DNA of 64,000 nucleotides. Origin: Ampullaceana balthica. Lineage: Eukaryota; Mollusca; Gastropoda; Lymnaeidae. A program made the position numbers and the translations under genes. The stretch spans positions 933,455 through 997,454 of the forward strand of contig CALYLW010000184.1 of assembly GCA_944989445.1 (NCBI GenBank), written 5' to 3'. This document shows positions 34,628 through 47,157 of the stretch, in pieces. The first letter of the stretch is position 1. The number at the start of each line of letters is the position of its first letter. A model generated the notes under the pieces. It was given only the letters and a program-made list of their open reading frames with translations, was not told the origin of the DNA and did not search any database.

Positions 34628-35303
34628 ATATTTTATTTAATTTTTGTTTTCAATGTTCCATTCTATTAATTCTATTAATTCTAATTAATTCTATTTTTTA
34701 TATAGATCATTCAGATATTAAAATTTACATTGATTAATAATTATTTAAGTTTTCACCCCAAGTGTCTTAGTAGCTCGTACATTTATGCATTTTTAAAATC
34801 ATGCTTTAAATATTTTTATATAGATGGCTAAAATATAATATATTTCTATTAGATTATCATGTTGAAATATTTACTAAAAGTATTGAATGGTCCTTAGTAA
34901 AATTAAGCCTTGGGTAATAATTATTTTTTTAAAAATATCACTAGAAAGTGTTGTGAAGTGAAGAAGACAAAATGCCATAAAAGTTTTGGGAGATAAAAAT
35001 TATGATTAAAATAAATGTATGCAAAGATTTCTTGATAATGAGTGGACATTGGATGGACTAAATAATCTGTCATAAAAAGTTGATTAATTGTACACATGAA
35101 ATTGTCTCTTGGGTAGTGGTTATATCCATTAGTTTTACTTATTACCAAAAGAGTTTATTTTTTATGCACATAGTGTACATAGTTCTTTCCTTATCATATA
35201 TATATTTACCCTCAATTTTTCTGCCGTAACGCTGAGGGACATCACTCTGCTTTTTTTTTAATATATAGATTTAAAAATCATAATCATTTTGGATTCCAGA
35301 TTA
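34628..35303. other. AT-rich, no recognised feature
   Basis: No coding signal or repeat structure that I can support. Confidence 0.5.
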
Positions 35304-36366
35304 CAGTCCAAACCGGTTAAGTCGACGGCGTTGGGGTATGAAAAATGGCATCGAGATAACCGATGATCGAGTTAAAACGAAAACCAATATGGCGGCAAAA
35401 TATTAACATGCGCTTGAATTTTCTTTATTTACGTGTTGTGCGTTAATTAGTGATGGGACGATTAATCAGAATAGTATCGGAATATACGAAATATCAATAT
35501 AATATTAAATTATGTGATATATTATATTATGCGAAATGGAACGTCCTTGCGAGTATGATTTATGTAAATGAATTAGTTACTCGGCTCTGACTGAGGCTCT
35601 AGTTCTAGTTCCTTTGCTCGTTCGTCCTTGAACTTTATTATTTCATGCTATTTACTACTAATACTAATGATGCAATTATAATTAAAGTCATAATCTTAGT
35701 GTAAGTTTATTACTAATAAATACCAAGGCATATATTTGTATAAGGACCAAGGAAAACAAACAATATTCAAATAAATATATTTGTTAATAATTGACTACTA
35801 TTACGCTAGGACTAGTGTTTACCGTAGTTACGACTATCGAACGACCGCTTACACTCATCTTTAAAAATGTTTAGGCTTAGGCTTATTTATTTAAGTTTTA
35901 AGTCTTCGGAATTTAAATAAATTATTCAGCTGCAAAACTAAGTGTAAAGAAATATTTTTTTGCAAAACAATTGCACCTAGAATATCATTTTTAGTGAGAT
36001 CAGAGTATCAAAATACACTGTTGTAATGAATCTTTCAGAAATGTTTGAGCTTAATCTAAAAATAGCACAATGACCAAATGAGTTATGACGTGAGGCAGAA
36101 AATTGGTCCCTTCCCTTGGTTATAAAAAAATCATAGCTAACATTTTCAAAAGCTGGCGATTGGTCATGGGAATCAAGATAACCAACGTTTAGTGGCAAAT
36201 TTGGCCATTTTTTGTGCTCGTGTTATGAGGTTTCGACGACTTAAAAAAATCAAATTAAACGACGAGAAAATGCTAAGACAAAGAGAGAATTTGGCGGTTC
36301 CAATAAAAAACGTCGACATAATGGGGTGAGCGAGTTAATCGAGCTCGAGTTAAGTGGGTTCGACTG
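35304..36366. mobile_element. 1.06 kb pogo/Tigger-like element
   Basis: Ends CAGTCCAAACCGGTTAAGTC and, inverted, CAGTCGAACCCACTTAACTC, with TA on both sides (35302-35303 and 36367-36368). Terminal similarity extends inward. No transposase frame recognised. Confidence 0.75.
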
Positions 36367-36379
36367 TAACATTAAACAC

Positions 36380-36688
36380 CCTCCACACTATTATTAAAAA
36401 TTGAACAATTTCATGCAGACGTTCAAAAAGAGTTATTTTTTGGTGCAGTAATTTGGTGCGCTTTCTACAATTTCTCGCCAAAAGATATTATATGACGTCA
36501 TTGTTTTAGCTCATATTTTAATTTTGGAAAAGGGAAAGATGTAAAAAGAGGATTTCAGGATTGTTAATTATAAAATACTTCGTGTACATTTCAGGAATAT
36601 TTTGTATTTATCAAACAAAGATAAGTTACTTGGGCTTTTGAAAAAGGTGGGCGCCCTAAAAAAACGTGGGTGCCGCAGCACAACCTAG
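36380..36688 (+). mobile_element. Helitron 3' portion (family H)
   Basis: Body AGTTATTTTTTGGTGCAGTA, TATATGACGTCATTGTTTTA and TTTTGGAAAAGGG matches 15835-15950. It ends with an imperfect hairpin (GGCGCCC/GGGTGCC, about 36651-36674) and CTAG before T (36685-36689). Confidence 0.68.
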
Positions 36689-36713
36689 TATATATATATA
36701 TATATATACTAAT

Positions 36714-37016
36714 GTATCTCCCGTCAAAAATGACGGAAGTTTTCAAAATAAATACACATCAGAGTAAAAAATAACGTAACACAGAACTTTCATTTATTTA
36801 ATGTATTTTTATTTTGGGTATTTCCCTATTGATCAATTTTATGTGGACATTCGAAAATATTTATTTTTTGGTGCAGTAATTTGGTGTGCTGCTTTCTTAA
36901 ATTAGTAGCATCACGGACAGGACAGACGGGACAGACAGGACAGGCGGGACAGACGGGATAGATGGGAAAGACGGGACAGACGGGACAGACAGGAACAGAC
37001 GGGACGTGACATACAT
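36714..37016 (+). mobile_element. Helitron-like 5' portion (family H) with GACA-rich tract
   Basis: Begins near TCTCCCGTCAAAAATGACGG, a 16-bp palindrome, and runs through TTTGGTGCAGTAATTTGGTG to GCATCACGGACAGGACAGAC. The copy at 50214 matches throughout. Confidence 0.6.
36908..37013. repeat. GGGACAGAC-type short tandem repeat
   Basis: Diverged 8-10 bp units (GACGGGACAGACAGGACAGG and variants) within the Helitron-like copy. Confidence 0.8.
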
Positions 37017-37397
37017 TGCAAATAATGTATATTGATACTATTTAAATGTTATTGATATGAATAGTTTAAAGTCCATTCCTTAGACACAATGTAGAACAAA
37101 AATTTAATATATATAATTACCAATTTGGCCCTGATTGTGTATGACAGTATGATAATATTTAAATCAATTATCTGTTCATACATATTTTTAAAAAAAGAAT
37201 TTTGATTTTTAGATGGTTTTTTTGTTTGTTGTTGTTGTTTTGTTTTTACTTCATTAATCATTTAACCAATTATTTAGGCTGAGTTGAGAGGAAACAAATA
37301 AATACTTCTGGTACATGATTATTGGAATAATTAATATGAAATGCTGCATGGTATAAGAATTTTACTTATTCCTAAAATATCAATATCATTTTTTCAG

Positions 37398-37614
37398 GTT
37401 GTTGAAGTCTATAAAATATTCAGGAACTTTTTTATTTCCTTTTTCAAGGAAAGGAAAGTTCTATAGATCTATGCTGCCAATGGCTGCAGGAAACAGTTCA
37501 ATACCAATTAATGTTTCTGACCACCTGCTATTCTCATTTCTAGAAAATGTTGATGAAGAGAAACTTAATGAAAAAGAAAAACTTATTCATAAAAAGCATG
37601 TAGCCGCATTAAAG
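37398..37614 (+). CDS. C1orf53/DUF5522-like protein, upstream exon
   Basis: Acceptor TTTTTTCAG at 37389-37397, then one base of a split codon and 72 codons, then donor AAG|GTAAAG. The first 25 residues (LLKSIKYSGTFLFPFSRKGK...) are basic and hydrophobic, like a mitochondrial targeting sequence. The end (EKLIHKKHVAALK) leads into the conserved domain of the next exon. An internal Met (MLPMAAGNSS) is an alternative start; the one-base phase suggests a further upstream exon, which I did not find. Confidence 0.7.
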
Positions 37615-37848
37615 GTAAAGTAAATCATATTTTTAACAATTTGTTTTTAAAATTGTGCTGCTTAGAATAAGTACATGTATAACAATAAAATTTTTCAAAT
37701 ATTTATTTTAAAAAAATATTTAAAGATTTTCTCTTGAAAATTACAATTTTGTTTAAACCGACCCTATTGTTAACATATGTTTACATCATCAACTGCTTAT
37801 CTGTAAAAAAAATATCTTATTTTTATTTTAAATCTTCTTTTTGAGTAG

Positions 37849-37959
<111 letters not shown>

Positions 37960-38348
37960 TAGATTCACTTTATATACTATATGCTAACAAAATTTAAAAG
38001 CATCGGTATTCAACAGAAAAAGGAACACTGAAGAACTAACTAGTTTATTTTTAATTTTGACCATAACCTTTAAATTCATGCTGATTTCGTTTCTATATTT
38101 TGGGAATTCAAAACTTTAAAAAATAATAACATGCAAACATCATTATATTTATAAGCCTGATTTTATGACAAAAGGTTTCCATAAAACATCAGGTAATTTT
38201 GAAAGAATCTTGAGTCAAAGAATACATTTTAAAAGTAATTTTTCTCTTCTCAAAGCGTATTTGCTTTTATTTTCTACTTTGTTTAATCGGTTATGGGGAT
38301 TTAATTTTTCTTGTTTTTCTTTGTATCTTTCTTGTATTTATATTGCAG

Positions 38349-38420
38349 TGTCCATACAACCATGAAGAAGTGCCAGCAGATAAGTCAAAAAAGACATTCA
38401 ACACAGCCTTTTACTTATAG
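38349..38420 (+). CDS. C1orf53/DUF5522-like protein, last exon
   Basis: Acceptor ATATTGCAG then 23 codons and TAG. CPYNHEEV completes the CRHCPY motif begun in the previous exon, and the tail SKKTFNTAFYL matches the family's usual C-terminus (SKKxxFNxxFY). This is the best recognised host gene end in the window. Confidence 0.85.
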   Translation, partial: CPYNHEEVPADKSKKTFNTAFYL

Positions 38421-38549
38421 CAAACGTAATTGACAATTAAAATATGATGTTTAATTTTGAATAGCGATTTTCATACATTAGAGTCATGTTGTGTTCTAAC
38501 TATTAGATATAGGGATAATTGTTCTTATTGTTAGATAGGGATCATTTAA

Positions 38550-38555
38550 AATAAA
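38550..38555 (+). terminator. Polyadenylation signal AATAAA
   Basis: AATAAA about 130 bp after the TAG of the C1orf53-like gene. Such hexamers are frequent in AT-rich DNA, so this is only plausible. Confidence 0.4.
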
Positions 38556-38944
38556 AAATACAACTTTTTTCATGTTTGTTTTGCATTCACTGTAAAGACA
38601 TTAAAATATATCTGTTACTTTTGTGCTACTTTCATGTTGAAAAATAATTTTTAAAACCCGTAAAAAACCAAGTTTTTGACTATAAATCCTTGATGTACGA
38701 GAAGTAACTAAAAGAATGTTCATTATAATACGCAGTGCAAGACCATCCAAAAATACAAAATTGCAGTTGTGTCGTAAAACATGTTTAATATAATGCGCAC
38801 CGATCAGGAATATGTTTATAAAAAGAGTTGTCAATAAAATACGCACCTTATTGCGTGACAGAAAGGTTGTTAAATATAATACGCACCGCGACGCTCTATC
38901 TCAAAAAATAGCATGATACATAGGAATAAATAAAATAATCTAAA

Positions 38945-39135
38945 AAATCAATAATTTAATTACGGCACATGCGATCGATCTGAAATTTTGATACATTGTT
39001 TTTATTATCGGTACGAAACAGCCTGCAAAATTTCAGCTCGCTAGCTTACGAGCAAGTGGGTTAAAAATCGATCAAAAGTTTTGGCTACAAGCAAGCAATC
39101 AAGCAAGCAGACACCACGAGTTAATATAAAGGATT
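38945..39135 (+). mobile_element. Helitron-like repeat R, copy C
   Basis: GATCGATCTGAAATTTTGATACATTG, AAGCAAGCAGACACC and CGAGTTAATATAAAGG resemble the reverse of 58795-58985 (AACGATCG..., TTATTAACTCG). Confidence 0.5.
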
Positions 39136-41316
39136 TAAAAATAAATCTTCATTGCTTTTCAGTTAGGAAGCAGCAATGTGTACAAGCTCAATGTTTTAAT
39201 TTATAAATGTTTCCATTGATAATTGCTAGTCATACTTTATTTTAGGTCCTATTTCTACTTAACTTCAAATTGCATAATTATAATTTTTTTTGTCCACACA
39301 TTTTTTAAATGAAATGTAATGATACTTGTAAACGTGCAGAGGAAATGTTACATCAACAATACCACCGAGTGGATGACATAAAGATTTGATATATTTTTTC
39401 TTATCCTTTTATATGGATATATTTATTCGACTTGACCCACATTAACCAAATAATTGAATATGTTAATTTTATAAAGAATTTCATAAGTATTGGTAATAAG
39501 CCAGTGATTTTATGAGAGGGTGATATGGAGTGTTCCTATCCTCACACTCACATCATCCTGATATCTTAATAAACTTCATCCTTCTAATTCCTAACAATTA
39601 TTGTTACAGAGAAAATTCACTAACAGTGACTAACAGAGCAGTGACTAACAGTGACTAACAGTGACTAACAGTATCCAAATAAATTATAAATGAGACCAAA
39701 GAAGTATCACTTTTCTTCTAACACAAAACTCAACATGACCGTAGCAAGACATTGTGCTGTTGTTTTTCCTATACAATGTGATACGCCCATTCAGAACTAA
39801 TTGTTGATAATGTTAAGCTGTTATTGTTGATACATACACTGTTTATTTAAATTTTTTTTTGATTTGTTGAGTCATGTTGATAAATTAATTATAATCTTGT
39901 CCATCAATAAAATAAAGCAACAAAAAAATTTATTTTAAAAAAAAAGTTATTGAAAACATACTTAAGTTTAATGCTTTAAGTTGCTTTTAAGACATGGGCA
40001 CAAAACTTACGTCAGTTATCTGTCTTTGGTTGGTAACCCTGAATCTGTTAAAACTGTTTGTGTTTCATTAATCATTAATAGTAATATAGATATCAGGCTG
40101 CAACCAGGTAAGGACTAAGAAATCAATCAAACATTGCTTCAATGATGGTTAGACCTAACAAGAATGAGTAGAAAGAAAGGAGGTAACTCAAAGTAAAATG
40201 GGTAAATATTGTAAGGGAACAGAAGGCAAAGGATGATTGCATGGGATCAAATGAGGATTCATATTATTTATAGTTTCTCTACACATCGATCTCGATATAC
40301 ACATCGGACGAACGGTTCATAATGGCCATGAACTAAAAGTAATTTAGTAAAATGTCCAATCAAATATTAGATTCGTATTTTTAATCACCTATTCAGTGTC
40401 AGGTTTTACTAATAATAAACAATAATAATGACATCACAATAGTAAATTTAATAGCCTTTACTTTACGCAAAATGGTACCAATCGTGGCTGTTTGTTGATA
40501 AGAAACAATAATATAATAACATCACAAGATATAATTTTACCAGTTTATTTAAGTGTGAAAAAGTTGACAACAGCTTATACTAGAAAAAAAAAGTTTTTAT
40601 TGAAAAATGTTAACAATTTGTCTGGGGCCGTTTTGACGGGTCACCCACACAGACTCATATATACACATCACACTCACACACAAAACATTACTTATGTAAA
40701 AATGACTCTTGAAATATTAGCCAAATTTAATGTACATTACTAGTAAGCTTTTATGTGAATCACTCGTCATTTTAGTAGAACTTTAAGTGACTATACTATA
40801 TCTATATTATATTGTTTTGTCATGACTTGGTTCAAACTGGTCTAACCCAGTGAACATTCCTTTCTTTCCACACTTTACTTTGAACGTTTTTGTTGGTTTG
40901 ATTTATTTTTTCTGATATTTTCCTGTTTCGGTGGTTTATTGGTTCTGTTAATGTAATGCTAGACTTTTTAAAACAATACATGCAATTAGCTCGTTCATAT
41001 TCAAACAGATTATTTGATAAAAATTATGTTCTTGGGGGTCTGGTGACTGACACTCTATTGTTAGAGAGGTTCGTTCTTGAAAGAGTTTTCAATGACTAAC
41101 TATTACTTTGTTAATGTAGCCTTTGTTTGTTTAAGGCCTCACACGAGAAAATTGACCGTCTGACCGCACAACCAATGAATGACCTCCCTTACACCGTTTC
41201 TGTTTTGGCTTATTTCATATCTCACCCTGAATTGTTATGATAAGAAAAATCAATTTTTGACCCGTGACCCTAATTAAGTTTGTCTTGTTGAAATCACCTA
41301 CTTGAATTGTTGGGAA
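39136..41316. other. No recognised gene
   Basis: Contains a 10-bp tandem repeat AGTGACTAAC at 39612-39672. No coding exon that I can defend. Confidence 0.5.
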
Positions 41317-44300
41317 TACAGGCCCATACTGTACCCTCATCGACCCAGGATCGACCTACAGTATACACGCGTACACAGTACAGGCCCATACTGTACCCTC
41401 ATCGACCCAGGATCGACCTACAGTATACAGTACACAGTACAGGCCCATACTGTACCCTCATCGAACCAGGATCGACCTACAGTACACAGGCGTACACAGT
41501 ACACAGGCGTACACAGTACACAGTACAGGCCCATACTGTACCCTCATCGACCCAGGATCGACCTACAGTACACAGTACAGGCCCATACTGTACCCTCATC
41601 GACCCAGGATCGACCTACAGTACACAGTACAGGCCCATACTGTACCCTCATCGACCCAGGATCGACCTACAGTACACAGTACACAGTACAGGCCCATACT
41701 GTACCCTCATCGACCCAGGATCGACCTACAGTACACAGTACACAGTACAGGCCCATACTGTACCCTCTTCGACCCAGGATCGACCTACAGTACACAGTAC
41801 ACAGTACAGGCCCATACTGTACCCTCATCGACCCAGGATCGACCTACAGTACACAGTACACAGTACAGGCCCATACTGTACCCTCATCGACCCAGGATCG
41901 ACCTACAGTACACAGTACAGGCCCATACTGTACCCTCATCGACCCAGGATCGACCTACAGTACACAGTACAGGCCCATACTGTACCCTCATCGACCCAGG
42001 ATCGACCTACAGTACACAGTACACAGTACAGGCCCATACTGTACCCTCATCGACCCAGGATCGACCCACAGTACACAGTACAGGCCCATACTGTACCCTC
42101 ATCGACACAGGATCGACCTACAGTACACAGTACACAGTACAGGCCCATACTGTACCCTCATCGACCCAGGATCGACCTACAGTACAAAGTACACAGTACA
42201 GGCCCATACTGTACCCTCATCGACCCAGGATCGACCTACAGTATACAGTACACAGTACAGGCCCATACTGTACCCTCATCGAACCAGGATCGACCTACAG
42301 TACACAGGCGTACACAGTACACAGGCGTACACAGTACACAGTACAGGCCCATACTGTACCCTCATCGACCCAGGATCGACCTACAGTACACAGTACAGGC
42401 CCATACTGTACCCTCATCGACCCAGGATCGACCTACAGTACACAGTACAGGCCCATACTGTACCCTCATCGACCCAGGATCGACCTACAGTACACAGTAC
42501 ACAGTACAGGCCCATACTGTACCCTCATCGACCCAGGATCGACCTACAGTACACAGTACACAGTACAGGCCCATACTGTACCCTCATCGACCCAGGATCG
42601 ACCTACAGTACACAGTACAGGCCCATACTGTACCCTCATCGACCCAGGATCGACCTACAGTACACAGTACAGGCCCATACTGTACCCTCATCGACCCAGG
42701 ATCGACCTACAGTACACAGTACACAGTACAGGCCCATACTGTACCCTCATCGACCCAGGATCGACCTACAGTACACAGTACACAGTACAGGCCCATACTG
42801 TACCCTCTTCGACCCAGGATCGACCTACAGTACACAGTACACAGTACAGGCCCATACTGTACCCTCATCGACCCAGGATCGACCTACAGTACACAGTACA
42901 CAGTACAGGCCCATACTGTACCCTCATCGACCCAGGATCGACCTACAGTACACAGTACAGGCCCATACTGTACCCTCATCGACCCAGGATCGACCTACAG
43001 TACACAGTACAGGCCCATACTGTACCCTCATCGACCCAGGATCGACCTACAGTACACAGTACACAGTACAGGCCCATACTGTACCCTCATCGACCCAGGA
43101 TCGACCCACAGTACACAGTACAGGCCCATACTGTACCCTCATCGACACAGGATCGACCTACAGTACACAGTACACAGTACAGGCCCATACTGTACCCTCA
43201 TCGACCCAGGATCGACCTACAGTACAAAGTACACAGTACAGGCCCATACTGTACCCTCATCGACCCAGGATCGACCTACAGTACACAGTACACAGTACAG
43301 GCCCATACTGTACCCTCATCGACCCAGGATCGACCTACAGTACACAGTACAGGCCCATACTGTACCCTCATCGACCCAGGATCGACCTACAGTATACACG
43401 CGTACACAGTACAGGCCCATACTGTACCCTCATCGACCCAGGATCGACCTACAGTATACAGTACACAGGCGTACACAGTACAGGCCCATACTGTACCCTC
43501 ATCGACCCAGGATCGACCTACAGTATACAGTACACAGGCGTACACAGTACAGGCCCATACTGTACCCTCATCGACCCAGGATCGACCTACAGTACACAGT
43601 ACACAGTACAGGCCCATACTGTACCCTCATCGACCCAGGATCGACCTACAGTACACAGTACAGGCCCATACTGTACCCTCATCGACCCAGGATCGACCTA
43701 CAGTACACAGTACAGGCCCATACTGTACCCTCATCGACCCAGGATCGACCTACAGTACACAGTACACAGTACAGGCCCATACTGTACCCTCATCGACCCA
43801 GGATCGACCCACAGTACACAGTACAGGCCCATACTGTACCCTCATCGACACAGGATCGACCTACAGTACACAGTACACAGTACAGGCCCATACTGTACCC
43901 TCATCGACCCAGGATCGACCTACAGTACAAAGTACACAGTACAGGCCCATACTGTACCCTCATCGACCCAGGATCGACCTACAGTACACAGTACACAGTA
44001 CAGGCCCATACTGTACCCTCATCGACCCAGGATCGACCTACAGTACACAGTACACAGTACAGGCCCATACTGTACCCTCATCGACCCAGGATCGACCTAC
44101 AGTATACACGCGTACACAGTACAGGCCCATACTGTACCCTCATCGACCCAGGATCGACCTACAGTATACAGTACACAGGCGTACACAGTACAGGCCCATA
44201 CTGTACCCTCATCGACCCAGGATCGACCTACAGTATACAGTACACAGGCGTACACAGTACAGGCCCATACTGTACCCTCATCGACCCAGGATCGACCTAC

Positions 44301-44686
44301 AGTATACAGTACACAGGCGTACACAAAACAGGCCCATTCTGTACCCTCATCGACCCAGGATCGACCTACAGTATACAGTACACAGGCGTACACAGTACAG
44401 GCCCATACTGTACCCTCATCGACCCAGGATCGACCTACAGTACACAGTACAGGCCCATACTGTACCCTCATCGACCCAGGATCGACCTACAGTATACAGT
44501 ACACAGGCGTACACAGTACAGGCCCATACTGTACCCTCATCGACCCAGGATCGACCTACAGTATACAGTACACAGGCGTACACAGTACAGGCCCATACTG
44601 TACCCTCATCGACCCAGGATCGACCTACAGTATACAGTACACAGTACACAGTACACACGTGTACACAGTACACAGTACACTGTACG
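41317..44686. repeat. 3.4 kb satellite-like array, 52/59-bp units
   Basis: More than 50 units of CAGGCCCATACTGTACCCTC plus ATCGACCCAGGATCGACCTA plus CAGTACACAGTA (52 bp), or with one extra CACAGTA (59 bp). Other variants carry ATACACGCGTAC or ACACAGGCGTAC spacers. Units have no stop in several frames, so two forward frames of over 1,100 codons overlap; I do not regard them as genes. Higher-order blocks, marked by CGACCCACAGTACACAG, ATCGACACAGGATC and AGTACAAAGTACAC, recur near 42066, 43106 and 43807. Confidence 0.95.
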
Positions 44687-45584
44687 AATAAAGATAGCAA
44701 GTTTGCAATGGATAAATCATTTAAATGTCTAACACTAACTCACGGCTGTGGATATCTGGGCAAAATATAGGCGTCTCCTTAAGTCGTCGTCGGTCTTCGA
44801 GGTAGAATTATAAATCGAAACTGAAAAGTCGATGCAATAAAATGAGCACCTAAATGGAAGAATAGACCATGTGACATTTTTTAAATATTTATTCCCAGTA
44901 TGTGGTTGAGGGTCAAAAATAAAATGTTCTGAATGAGGTTTTATTTTTTGAAAATAACTTCTCTGACCACATGAAAAATTCAAATTATTTGGTTAATAAA
45001 AGCTTAATCTGCATAGTTTTTAACTTTAAAACTGAATGTCTCCAACCTACAAAAATGTCACATAGTGTTTTCTTCCCTGGAGGTCTTCAAATGTTTTTAT
45101 TTGTTAGGTGGTGGCGGAAGAAATAATATTTTGTCGATAATTTTTTTATTATGAATATTATATTTTATAACGTTTCCCGACTCCCGACCAGCGGTCCATT
45201 ATTGTATGTGTATTTCTACCACTCGGAGTCCGACTCGAAGACTCTGAATGTAAAGAATCAAGCACATTGCACTTACTTACCCCGGCCATTATTTTTAGAC
45301 AATGGTCGCTACAAGTGCCACAACGGCGTCCTGTGTTTCACGGCCCCTGTAGACAATCGGTGTCAGATTGAGCCGTCCCGTCCATTGGAGCTGATTATCG
45401 AATTTATGGAAGGCTTCAGAACTAATTTCTGTTCTCGGACGATTGCGTTGTAACCCAAGGAGCAGTGTAGTGATTCTATGGCCAGGAGCCTCATTTTAAA
45501 GGGCCTCGAATTTAAAAAAAAATATATAAAATATTAATTGATAATTATTTGAAAGGCGTCTCATATTCTTGAACGTTGCACATT
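44687..45584. other. Unresolved region with one GC-richer frame
   Basis: A 100-codon forward frame (45151-45453) lies over a patch richer in GC than its surroundings; its strand partner is also partly open. Residues such as DNGRYKCHNGVLCF look protein-like, but there is no recognised domain and no convincing splice context. Possible exon on either strand; unproven. Confidence 0.25.
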
Positions 45585-45843
45585 GTGGCTAGCCGTGTCG
45601 TCCACTAATATATCCGTGTGAGTCAAGCGGCTGTCTGGTCAGCCGTGTCGTCCACTAATATGTCCCCCTTGAGTCAAGCAACTGTGTGGTCAGCCGTATC
45701 GTCCACTAATATGTCCCCCTTGAGTCAAGCATCTGTGTGGCCAGCCGTGTCGTCCACTAATATGTCCCCCTTGAGTCAAGCAGCTGTGTGGTCAGCCGTG
45801 TCGTCCACTAATATGTCCCCCTTGAGTCAAGCAGCTGTGTGAC
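45585..45843. repeat. 51-bp minisatellite
   Basis: Five units of GTGGTCAGCCGTGTCGTCCA plus CTAATATGTCCCCCTTGAGT plus CAAGCAGCTGT. 51 bp is 17 codons, so one frame stays open. Confidence 0.92.
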
Positions 45844-46054
45844 CAGATCTCATGTGCTCATACAACCATGAGATGACCTCAGAACCTGACATTTCTTTCC
45901 GAGGTAACATCATCGTCTTATTGTGACGGAGAGATGCCACAGAACATTCAGCAATAACTAAAACTGAAACACAAAGCAGTGGCGAAGAAAGTCTGTGTCA
46001 AAGATGAGTTCCGTAATGTGCGGCTATATTTCTTTATATTTAAAGGTGGTCATT

Positions 46055-46325
46055 GTTGCGGCTGGATAGCGAAGTCAATAGTGCGCTCGCCTCACAAGCT
46101 GAGGGGCGTGTGATCGATCCCACGGTAAAGCCACTATAAAAATGTTGATGGATGACTAACGCTAAAAAAGTCCTCCGCTGACCTGGAGAGGGATGGGCGC
46201 CGCCAGGTCTATAAAGCCCGAGAATGTTCTAATGGCAACATTAGAACCCCCTAAGACTACGGGGTTATAACGACCACGTGGTTATGGGACTAAAAAAAAT
46301 AATTGTTGTTGTAATTGTATTTGTT
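46055..46325 (+). mobile_element. Second tRNA-derived SINE family
   Basis: Head GTTGCGGCTGGATAGCGAAG with an A-box-like element and a B-box-like GTGATCGATCCC, followed by a unique body (CCTCCGCTGACCTGGAGAGG; TATAAAGCCCGAGAATG; ACCACGTGGTTATGGGAC) and a (TTG)n/A-rich tail. Unlike the 9953 family in sequence. Confidence 0.65.
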
Positions 46326-46409
46326 GTTGATAAAGGCGTGTTTTTACTTTTTCGTTAAAGTGAAAGCGCGGTTTAAATAAAGTGGCTACCCCCCCCCCGC
46401 TCATCCTCC

Positions 46410-46650
46410 TGTTGGTCCTAATCCCAGCTACGCCACTGATTGGTTAGACAGGCATGGGTAAGGGAACCCCCACCCTCCGGGTTGCACTAATCCCAGCTTC
46501 GCCACTGATTGGTTAGACAGGCATGGGTAAGGGAACCCCCACCCTCCGGGTTGCACTAATCCCAGCTTCGCCACTGATTGGTTAGACAGGCATGGGTAAG
46601 GGAACCCCCACCCTCCGGGTTGCACTAATTGCCGCTACGCCACTGATTGA
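46410..46650. repeat. 69-bp minisatellite containing a hAT-like end
   Basis: About three and a half units of TGATTGGTTAGACAGGCATG plus GGTAAGGGAACCCCCACCCT plus CCGGGTTGCACTAATCCCAG plus CTTCGCCAC. Each unit, read in reverse, starts CAGTGGCGAAGCTGGGATTA, which is like the hAT ends at 26812 and 51342. Confidence 0.88.
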
Positions 46651-47157
46651 TTAGATAGGCAGGGGTAATATTTATATAATCTTTTATTTTAAATGTGGGA
46701 AGACGTATTTCTTTTGAGAACCACTGTCCTCGTTAGGACTCATCGTGCGTGTGTCGCTAATTTGCAATAGTTGTCGGGCGATGTTCAGATAATCACAACA
46801 TTGCCTGAGCCACAGAAACACACACAGTGTTTTGTAGTAACTGAGGTTCTAATGGGAAGTGTCCGTCGTTTTAGCTGCCTTTCAAACACTGAATTACAAC
46901 GATTGTCTTAAAATATTGTAAGTTAATTATTTTTTGACACATCTTAAAAAAAATCTTTGTATTATATGATCGTTTTATTTATCTGGACATATATAAACGT
47001 GAAATATTGGAGAAGTTTATTTATTTAAAAAATTCGTTTTTACCCGTGGAAATAATGTTGAAAACTAAAAAAAAATTATTTTTTTAAAAATAACAGAACG
47101 GATAATGTTTTCACTCAACCGTAGTTCTTATAACGTTTATAAAATATTAAGCCACTT
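46651..47157. other. No recognised gene
   Basis: AT-rich. TTTTGAGAACCACTG near 46715 resembles a right end of a CAGTGGTTCTCAAA MITE. Confidence 0.45.

Noticed and set aside
41302..44732. Two plus-strand open frames of 1,129 and 1,141 codons
   Set aside because: They are different frames of the same 52/59-bp repeat and encode the same peptides out of register. No domain, no start context, and variation does not respect codons.
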